From an uncultured Pseudomonadota bacterium (GTDB lineage: Bacteria > Pseudomonadota > Gammaproteobacteria > Steroidobacterales > Steroidobacteraceae): 40,057 nt of DNA. Shown in pieces: positions 35,101-40,057 of the stretch. The translations under genes and the position numbers were made by a program. The notes under the pieces were generated by a model. It searched no databases and was not told where the DNA came from. It saw only the letters and a program-made list of their open reading frames with translations. The stretch is from positions 1 to 40,057 of the forward strand of contig CAMLGF010000031.1 in assembly GCA_946479515.1 (NCBI GenBank), in the 5' to 3' direction. Every line of letters starts with the position of its first letter. The first letter of the stretch is position 1.

Positions 35101-35234
35101 ACCACGGTATCCAGCTCTTCTCCGCTCTGGTCCTGCTGGTCCTGTGCGAATGCGGGATTCACCAGCACTGCTCCACCGATGATGGTGAAGAGTGCCCTCG
35201 ATGTCATGGGCAGTATCTTCGGATTGAATGTCAT
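32127..35234 (-). CDS. TonB-dependent receptor, Xanthomonas/Caulobacter type
   Basis: The 1035-residue protein has AGGAG upstream of the ATG at 35234. It has a signal peptide ending NPAFA, TonB box DTVVVTGIRGSL, and a plug with the subfamily signature DIGKFPDTNLAESLQRI, TGVSIDR and GFGPGFNLVTLNGR. The barrel ends YLLGARYKFK. This signature defines the family used for large carbohydrates and other polymers or oligomers in Xanthomonas and Caulobacter. The following cupin, halogenase-like and permease genes form the conserved entourage of such receptors, except that SapC is absent here. The ligand is unknown; the permease favours a nitrogenous compound. Confidence 0.94.
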   Translation of the reverse strand: MTFNPKILPMTSRALFTIIGGAVLVNPAFAQDQQDQSGEELDTVVVTGIRGSLKASMNLKREATGVVDAINAEDIGKFPDTNLAESLQRITGVSIDRVNGEGSRVTARGFGPGFNLVTLNGRTMPTADVVVVGSGGDGEYGTFTSRAFDMSNLASEGVSGIEVYKTGRAANPSGGIGATINIKTLRPLDAGAQASFGVKAMHDTSVESGDEITPEASGLFSWANADETFGFAAFGSYQKRDSAAVGASNQDWNVERLDAFLDPNNGRVRGDNPATPENEATQFTNMPSGNPLVVFPNNSDYFFSEVERERVNGQLTLQFRPVESLTLTLDGLIATNEEQELRSSQGNWFNRPFAQVAFGDPTDVVSVVYLQEALSAPKDIAWGQQLRATKDELQSIGFNAEWDVTDRVKLRLDAHSSTAKSDPNGPNGLTSYDFGTGAASIAAHSLDLRSGFPVQDFTYDDGAQNDNGIIDIGDVSSSVGRTSLQRQTQDVDEFRLDADFSINEDMKFSAGAAYRTTSMDQRRLVTAQILGDWGVTQPGDIEAHAPGALEAYCLSCLYDDFKPGDGAVAFRGNAAALYNAVSPYYLGLGGHPIQTWNNDANGVDEDITSVYAQFAWNGEIGGREANLTAGVRYEQTDVSSATLQAVPTAIVWTADNDFAQQFGSSGSDLVTADADYDHILPSLDFSVEVLDNVVVRASYSKTIGRNDFGFLFAGQNAGTPPRATALGVVATGSSGNPGLVPLESTNLDLSLEVYYADDSYVSLGFFDKDVDNFQGTGVFTQSMFDLRDPSSGAPGTRSGQASDIIPTIPGAVRNDVNLFVLTAMIDNPGDFPDPRQAFIDNSTNGVLNQAFADQIFAAYDILPDASDPLFEYRVSTPINQEKANIHGVELAFQHFFGESGFGLQGNYTVVDGDVAFNNAGDPGVNQFALDGLSDTANATFIYEKHGFSARLAWNWRDEFLSGANRGGYTNPTYTDAYRQWDLNVSYDVNDRLQVSLEGVNLTGEDVRTHGRASIDYWFAQDLHPRYLLGARYKFK

Positions 35235-35730
35235 TAGTGTCTCCTGAACCGCGCTCTAACTTCCATTGGCCGCGTTCGCAAACAGTTCGCGAGTACGGCG
35301 AGGTCCCTCAACCTGGAACTAGAACGGTCGCCCTTTCTCGACCGGACGATGGGACACGGCAGAACAGCGCGCGCGGACATTGGAACTGCCCACGAGCTGC
35401 ACGGAAACAACGAGTGAAACCGTGCCCAGACCATCGAGCCCCCCTCGACACAGCGGGCGAGAGTAGTGCCGTCGCCGCTGAAAATCCATGCGCCTTTTTT
35501 TCTTTTGAAACAAGAAAGTGGAAGTCTCGGAATCGTGTCCCAGGCGCACGAAATGATGTCTCGACGAGACGCGAAAAAGTCCCGACGCGACATTCACAGG
35601 GCGTGTTGCGGCGCTCCGTTGGCTGAAAAGCAACAGCTCGGGACAGTCCCCTGGCACGTAGTTGGGACGCTCTTGCCGGCGAGTCGATACCTGTCCCCAG
35701 TGCGTGCCGATCTAACTAGGAACCGGCGAA
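35235..35730. other. Long leader/promoter region upstream of the second TonB-dependent receptor
   Basis: About 500 bp without a credible gene; the short open frames here have no family features or ribosome-binding sites. An A/T-rich patch (35490-35518, minus-strand TTTCTTGTTTCAAAAGAAAAAAA) may be part of the promoter. Two perfect odd palindromes stand out: GTCTCGACGAGAC (35558-35570) and GGGACAGTCCC (35640-35650). Either could be a repressor operator. Confidence 0.4.
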
Positions 35731-35766
35731 AGAAAAGAGGGGTGCGGCCCGGCGACCGCACCCCTC
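35731..35766 (-). terminator. Rho-independent terminator of the third TonB-dependent receptor gene
   Basis: On the minus strand GAGGGGTGCGG pairs perfectly with CCGCACCCCTC (11 bp) around an 8-base loop, followed by TTTTCTTT. It starts 16 bases after the receptor stop codon. This is the most canonical terminator in the window. Confidence 0.88.
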
Positions 35767-35781
35767 GCGGCACGCCGAATC

Positions 35782-38778
35782 TCAGAACTTGAAGGTGGCT
35801 CCCAGCGTGTAGGTGGTTCCAACCTCGGTCTCGAAGAGGGTGTCCTCGCGCGTATTGTCGATGTACAGCACGTTGCGCTCACCCGTGAGGTTCTGCGCTT
35901 CGAGGATCAGCGTGAGGTTGTCGTTCACGAACCAGGACGCCTGCGCATCCACGAAGGTCGAGGACAGGTCGCCCCGCACGTCGCTGCCCGGCGATGCCGG
36001 CAATGCGCGGAAGAACTTGTCGCGATACGACGCCGTGGTGCGCACGCTGAACCGGTCGTTCTCATAGAACAGTGTGCCGCTTGCCGAATTGCGCGACAGG
36101 CCGACGAGATCCGCGGTGGTGGTCGCGGTGGGCACACCACCTTGGCTGCGCAGGATGTATTCGATCTTGGCTTCTGCCTTGGTGTAGTTGGCCAGCACGC
36201 CGAAATTGCTCCAGAAGCCCGGCAGCCAGTTGAACTGCACCTGCGCGTTCACTTCGAAGCCTTTGAGCGGACCGCCGGGCGTGTTTTCGAAGCGACCCAC
36301 CGTGAAGATGTCGGTGGGCGAAGACGGCGTGCCGTCCAGCAGCGAGTCCGGCAGGCCCAGCTCGCGATACGGAATCTGGCTGGTGATGCGCTGGATGAAG
36401 CTCTCGATGTCCTTGTAGAAATACGCCACCGACAGCAGCGAGCCTTCGCGGAAGTACCACTCGAGCGCCACGTCCGCGGTCTTGGCGCGGATCGGGTCGA
36501 GAAACGGATTGTTCACGTTGCCGGTGCGCGTGGTGGCGGTGACGCCCGCGGTGGGCGCCAGATTGCCGAGCTCCGGGCGCGACATCACTTTCGAGCCCGA
36601 GACACGCGCCAGCAGGTTGTCCGTGAGCTCGAACACCACGTTGAACGACGGCAGCGTGTCGCTGTAGTCGCGCGTCACCTCGTTGTGCTGGGCGAACGAC
36701 GTATACGGCGAGGACGACGGCGCCGAGACCGGAATGATGCCGGCCGCGAACTGATCGGTCATCACGTAGCGGACGCCGAAATCGCCGCGGATCGGAATGC
36801 CCCAGCGATCACCGGTGTCGAACGCGAACATCAGGTAGCCGCTCTTCACGTCTTCGAAGATCTTGCTTTGCGCCGCGCCGCACTGCGGCGCGTAGCACAC
36901 CGGGATGCTGTCGATGTCGAACACGTCGTCCCACTTGTGGATGTCGATGGCCGCCCAGCTCGCGGGGGCACCCGAGCCGAACAGATCATCCAGGCCACGA
37001 ATCTGCCGGGTGAGATCCGCGACGCTCGTGCCGGCCGGCAGGGCCTGGGTGCTGGTGGCATTGCGCAGCGGATTCGCGCCGTGGCTGCTGAAGTGGCTCT
37101 CGCGATACTGCGCGCCCAGCTTCATCTTCCACGTGTCGTTCATCTGCCAGGTGCCATCCAGCTCGAACGTATTGTTGGCGGTGATGTTCTGCGAGGGCTT
37201 GCCCTGCAGCGAGAAACCGCCGAGCACGGTCTGGTTGCCGTCCGGCGTGGGCGCGTACTGAAAGTTGTCCGGGTTGGAGACGTCGAAGCCGAAGCCGATC
37301 AGCGGCGAGCTGCGGCCGCCGCGGAAATCCACGACGAAGTTGCTCGTGTCGATGGCGTCGAGGAAGGTCTGGAAACGCAGCGGGCCGTCCCAGACATTGA
37401 TCGACCTTCCCGCATAGGCGTGCACGCTGAAGGTGTCGTTGATTTCGTGCTCGGCCGACAGGCTCAACTGCTTGAACGTCGAGACGAACTGGTCGACCAG
37501 TCCCTCGGAGCGCACGTCCATGCCGTCGAATACGCCATAGACCAGCGAGCCGTTCTCGTCGAACTCCACGTCGCGGATCGAAACCATCGGCTGGCCGTTG
37601 TTGCTGAGATTGCGCCCCAGCGACAGACCGAGAATGTAGTTGTCGCGCCGTTCCTGCTGGTAACGCGAGAACAGGCCGTCGAGCGACAGGGTCGTGTGCT
37701 CGCTCGGGCGCCACTGCAGCGAGAGGCTGCCGCCCGCGCGCTCGGTGTCCTGCTCGGAGTTCACGTAGCGAGGCAGGCGCGGCGCATAGGCGCCGCCGCC
37801 GGGCACCAGGTTGCCCGCCGCGTCGCGGATGGAGGGATTGGTCCGGTTGTACACCGCCATGAAGGCGTCGAGATCGCTGGTGCGCGGATTGCCGGGGCTG
37901 CACTCCGTGTCGGTCGCGCCGCGCGTGCCCGGCGTCGGACTCGGCGGAGTCAACGTCCAGCCGATGGGGGTGCAGAACGGCAGCAGGATCGGGGCCGCGG
38001 AAGTTCCCACGTTGTTGGCGTTGGACCCCATGTTGAGGATGTCCACCGCGGAATAGCCCACCTCGCGCGTGTGGCGCTCCTGGAACGAGAACGAAGCGAG
38101 CACGCCGAAGGTGTCGTCGAAGAACTTCTTGCCGGCGAGCAGGGACACGCGCGGGTCCACGTCACCCTTGGCCACTTCGTTGTAGATGCCGCGTCCGGTG
38201 ATCGAGAACACCTGGTCGTCGTCGTAGTCGAATGCGCTCGGCGCCTTCAGATCCACCGTGGCGCCGAGCGACCCTTCCTCCACGTCCGCCGACGGCGTCT
38301 TGCGCACGGCGAGCTGCGAGAAGATCTCCGTCGGGAAGACGTTGAAGTCGAAGCTGCGGCCGTTGTTGCCTGCGCCGTAGATGTCGCTGGAGCCGGTTTG
38401 CGCGGCGCCCTCCATGCCGTTGATGCGCACCTTGGTGAATCCGGGTCCCAGGCCGCGAACGGAGATGTTGCGTCCTTCGCCGCCATCACCGCGCGTCAGC
38501 GCCACGCCGGGAATCCGCTGCATGGACTCGGCGAGGTTGCTGTCCGGAAACTTGCCGATGTCCTCGGATGCGATGACATCGATGGCCGCGGTCTCCTGGC
38601 GCTTCTCCGCGAGCGCCGTGTTGAGCGCTCCGCGGAAACCGGTTACCACCACCTCTTCGAGCACCTGCGAGGAACTCGCGTCCTGATCCTGCGCGACGGC
38701 AGTCGAGGACGCGAGGCAGGCCGCGATGGCCACGGCGAGCCGCGACCGAGGTATGGAGTGACGAAGGTACATGGACAT
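35782..38778 (-). CDS. TonB-dependent receptor, Xanthomonas/Caulobacter type
   Basis: The 998-residue protein has a signal peptide (MSMYLRHSIPRSRLAVAIAA through STAVAQ), TonB box EEVVVTGFRGAL and plug signature DIGKFPDSNLAESMQRI, PGVALTR and GLGPGFTKVRINGMEG. The barrel ends TYTLGATFKF. It belongs to the same subfamily as the receptor at 32127-35234, and the two plugs share DIGKFPDxNLAESxQRI, but the barrels differ strongly, so they probably have different ligands. It is followed by its own terminator and has no linked enzyme genes, suggesting a monocistronic unit. The start at 38778 is supported by GGGGGA upstream; ATG 38772 is also possible. Confidence 0.94.
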   Translation of the reverse strand: MSMYLRHSIPRSRLAVAIAACLASSTAVAQDQDASSSQVLEEVVVTGFRGALNTALAEKRQETAAIDVIASEDIGKFPDSNLAESMQRIPGVALTRGDGGEGRNISVRGLGPGFTKVRINGMEGAAQTGSSDIYGAGNNGRSFDFNVFPTEIFSQLAVRKTPSADVEEGSLGATVDLKAPSAFDYDDDQVFSITGRGIYNEVAKGDVDPRVSLLAGKKFFDDTFGVLASFSFQERHTREVGYSAVDILNMGSNANNVGTSAAPILLPFCTPIGWTLTPPSPTPGTRGATDTECSPGNPRTSDLDAFMAVYNRTNPSIRDAAGNLVPGGGAYAPRLPRYVNSEQDTERAGGSLSLQWRPSEHTTLSLDGLFSRYQQERRDNYILGLSLGRNLSNNGQPMVSIRDVEFDENGSLVYGVFDGMDVRSEGLVDQFVSTFKQLSLSAEHEINDTFSVHAYAGRSINVWDGPLRFQTFLDAIDTSNFVVDFRGGRSSPLIGFGFDVSNPDNFQYAPTPDGNQTVLGGFSLQGKPSQNITANNTFELDGTWQMNDTWKMKLGAQYRESHFSSHGANPLRNATSTQALPAGTSVADLTRQIRGLDDLFGSGAPASWAAIDIHKWDDVFDIDSIPVCYAPQCGAAQSKIFEDVKSGYLMFAFDTGDRWGIPIRGDFGVRYVMTDQFAAGIIPVSAPSSSPYTSFAQHNEVTRDYSDTLPSFNVVFELTDNLLARVSGSKVMSRPELGNLAPTAGVTATTRTGNVNNPFLDPIRAKTADVALEWYFREGSLLSVAYFYKDIESFIQRITSQIPYRELGLPDSLLDGTPSSPTDIFTVGRFENTPGGPLKGFEVNAQVQFNWLPGFWSNFGVLANYTKAEAKIEYILRSQGGVPTATTTADLVGLSRNSASGTLFYENDRFSVRTTASYRDKFFRALPASPGSDVRGDLSSTFVDAQASWFVNDNLTLILEAQNLTGERNVLYIDNTREDTLFETEVGTTYTLGATFKF

Positions 38779-39289
38779 TGAAGATTCCCCCTGTGGCTAA
38801 GCGCTCTGGTCCGTGAGCAGGCCCCTTCTTGCCTGCCGATCGCTGTCCGAAGGCGATCGAAATTGATCGGTTATTTACCGTAGTTGATTGATATTTGCCA
38901 GATCAGCCCGGTTTGGCCCCGTTTGCGCGCTCATCTGGTGGTGGGGGTGTGGATGTCGGGGGAGCTGTGCGGCGGCGAGTCTGGATCGATGTGGGCCCGG
39001 TCGGGTGCGCGAGAAACGCCCACCGAGGCTTCTGAAACCGAGCGGATTGCCAGGTCAAAACCGCATGTGCGGCACAGCCTGGGCTTTTCGCTCCGAGGGC
39101 CCCGGCGCGCCGGCCGAATCGGGCGCGTCGGCGTTGTGATCGGGCCGCGACTTTGTCCTACGGTGTCATCGTCCCGGTGCGCTTCGCCGACAGCACACCG
39201 TGGCGTCCGTGAATGCGTGCCCGCGCCCCGGCGCCATGCGATCGCCGAACTTCGTGAGCCCCGCGCGCGTCACAGCCACAGGAGGCCCG
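38779..39289. other. Intergenic region with leader of third receptor and hairpin at 38837-38859
   Basis: About 510 bp with no credible gene. CGATCGC (38837-38843) and GCGATCG (38853-38859) form a perfect 7-bp inverted repeat, and an A/T-rich patch (38858-38900, containing AAATTGATCGGTTATTTACC) follows it. For the minus-strand receptor the A/T patch is the likely promoter and the repeat would lie in the leader or overlap the start site. Nothing recognisable lies between about 38960 and 39280. Confidence 0.35.
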
Positions 39290-39736
39290 ATGGCGCGCGC
39301 GACACTGGTGATGATGATGCTGATCGGATGGTCGCTGGGATCACCGCTGGCGGCTCGCGCGGCAGATGATGCGCGGGTGCCTTTCCTCGAGCAGGAATTG
39401 CGACGCCTGCAACAGCAGGTGCAGGCGCTGAGCCGCCGCATCGATGAACTCGAACGACCCGTGGCGTCGCTGCCCGCCGCGAGAACGCCGTCTGCGGCTC
39501 CGGCGCGGGCCGCCGATGATGCCTGGATCGACCCCGCGAAATGGCGCAGGGTGCAGGCCGGCATGAGCGAACTGGAAGTCGTCGGCCTGCTCGGCCCGCC
39601 GACATCCATGCGCAGCCAGGATGGCGCGCGCGTGCTGTTCTACGCACTGGAAATCGGGTCCTCGGGTTTTCTCGGCGGTAGCGTGACCCTGCGCGATCGG
39701 GTGGTCGTCGAAGTGCAGCGCCCCGTGCTGCAGTAG
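39290..39736 (+). CDS. Secreted coiled-coil/BamE-like small protein
   Basis: The ATG at 39290 has a perfect AGGAGG four bases upstream, which overrides the longer frame starting at 39200. The 148-residue product has a signal peptide (ending PLAARA), a short coiled coil (EQELRRLQQQVQALSRRIDE), an Ala/Pro linker and a C-terminal domain. The phrase WRRVQAGMSELEVVGLLGPP recalls the SmpA/OmlA (BamE-type) fold. There is no lipobox Cys, so it is periplasmic rather than lipidated. BamE itself helps outer-membrane protein assembly, but this protein is too different to assign that role. Confidence 0.75.
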   Translation: MARATLVMMMLIGWSLGSPLAARAADDARVPFLEQELRRLQQQVQALSRRIDELERPVASLPAARTPSAAPARAADDAWIDPAKWRRVQAGMSELEVVGLLGPPTSMRSQDGARVLFYALEIGSSGFLGGSVTLRDRVVVEVQRPVLQ

Positions 39737-39744
39737 TTCGGCGT

Positions 39745-39996
39745 TCAGCCGTAACGCAGCTTGAGCCCGAGGATCGTGGCCGCGAGCGCCAGTGTCACCG
39801 TGTTCGCGGCAATCATGGGCCAGGAATGCAGATAGATGCCGTACGCCAGCCATAGCGCGACTCCCAACGTGAACATGGCGTACATGCCGCGCGAGATGCC
39901 GCTCGTGTTCTTCGAGCGGATGGTCATGAGGGCCTGGGGAATGAACGAGAAGCTGGTGAGGAATGCGGCTGCGAATCCGATCCATTCGGCGGTCAT
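39745..39996 (-). CDS. SemiSWEET sugar transporter family protein
   Basis: The 83-residue protein starts at the ATG at 39996, matching the usual 85-90 residue SemiSWEET length; the frame extends to 40053 without adding family sequence. Three transmembrane helices are evident, with the PQ-loop motif SFIPQALMTIRSKNTSGIS after helix 1 and a typical central WLAYGIYL. SemiSWEETs dimerise to form a facilitator for sugars such as sucrose or glucose. It is convergent with the BamE-like gene, eight bases apart. Confidence 0.88.
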   Translation of the reverse strand: MTAEWIGFAAAFLTSFSFIPQALMTIRSKNTSGISRGMYAMFTLGVALWLAYGIYLHSWPMIAANTVTLALAATILGLKLRYG

Positions 39997-40057
39997 GCCA
40001 CGATTGTCCCACAGGCACCCGGCGAGCCGAGGAGCGCGCGGAGCGAAACGCACAATT

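Noticed and set aside
32166..35237. A 1023-codon open frame on the plus strand, antisense to the whole second receptor gene.
   Set aside because: High G/C at third positions removes stop codons on the opposite strand. The translation has no signal peptide, domain or motif and is low complexity in Arg/Val/Ala, while the minus-strand frame is a clear receptor. The similar 879-codon frame at 36142-38781 was rejected for the same reason.
35466..35792. A 108-codon plus-strand frame in the leader of the second receptor, and a 132-codon one at 35228-35626.
   Set aside because: They have no Shine-Dalgarno, run through the palindromes and a terminator, and show no protein features.
38884..39369. A 161-codon plus-strand frame upstream of the BamE-like gene.
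   Set aside because: The composition is Arg/Ser/Gly-rich and random-looking. It overlaps the real gene, whose start is fixed by AGGAGG at 39280-39285.
1..40057. tRNA, rRNA, CRISPR, phage or transposase genes.
   Set aside because: I scanned the gaps between genes and found no cloverleaf, regularly spaced repeats or integrase/transposase proteins. This was by eye, so a very short RNA gene could be missed.

Overview
The window looks like chromosomal DNA of a high-GC gammaproteobacterium, probably near the Xanthomonadales, Nevskiales or Steroidobacter-type lineages. This rests on the strong G/C bias at third codon positions, frequent GTG/TTG starts, three very large TonB-dependent receptors (two with the plug signature seen in Xanthomonas and Caulobacter), and a SapC-type nutrient locus carrying a flavin-dependent halogenase. 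The genus is inferred, not shown. I see no rRNA, tRNA, CRISPR array, prophage or insertion sequence.

Layout. 1-499: start of an RhlE-type DEAD-box helicase (minus). 733-3664: an unknown membrane-anchored protein, then an OmpR-type response regulator and its histidine kinase in a GTGA-overlapping pair. The kinase ends inside the left arm of a long inverted repeat. 3790-7395: a PsiF-like secreted protein (minus), a LysR regulator and a small secreted protein (plus), a hairpin, and a secreted BNR/sialidase-fold protein (minus). 7432-9143: a GT28-family glycosyltransferase translationally coupled to an exported Cys-based phosphatase. 9071-15199: a divergent double amidoligase-type locus. On the minus strand lie a circularly permuted ATP-grasp fused to an alpha-E domain and a transglutaminase-like protease. 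On the plus strand lie a second, stand-alone ATP-grasp and a second alpha-E protein. An MgtC/DUF4010 membrane protein follows directly.

16537-21594: an anchored helical protein, a Rieske-flavodoxin fusion, a divergent MFS transporter, an HGSNAT-like membrane acyltransferase and an ArsC/YffB-like protein. 21727-27653: a TonB-dependent receptor, preceded on the same strand by a CHASE2-PAS-GGDEF-EAL protein whose EAL domain has lost most catalytic residues. 28008-35234: a minus-strand nutrient island reading receptor, hairpin terminator, cupin-8 protein, tryptophan-halogenase-like flavoprotein, amino-acid permease. 35782-38778: a third receptor. 39290-39996: a small BamE-like secreted protein and a SemiSWEET transporter.

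How the genes work together. The clearest functional units are the two-component pair, the ATP-grasp/alpha-E/transglutaminase locus (probably making and cleaving a peptide-like conjugate whose identity is unknown), and the receptor/cupin/halogenase/permease island (uptake and processing of a nitrogen-containing or aromatic nutrient). The most promising candidate for undescribed biology is the ATP-grasp locus. It carries two paralogous modules, one of which has replaced the glycine-rich nucleotide loop, and it has no proteasome-like partner within the window.
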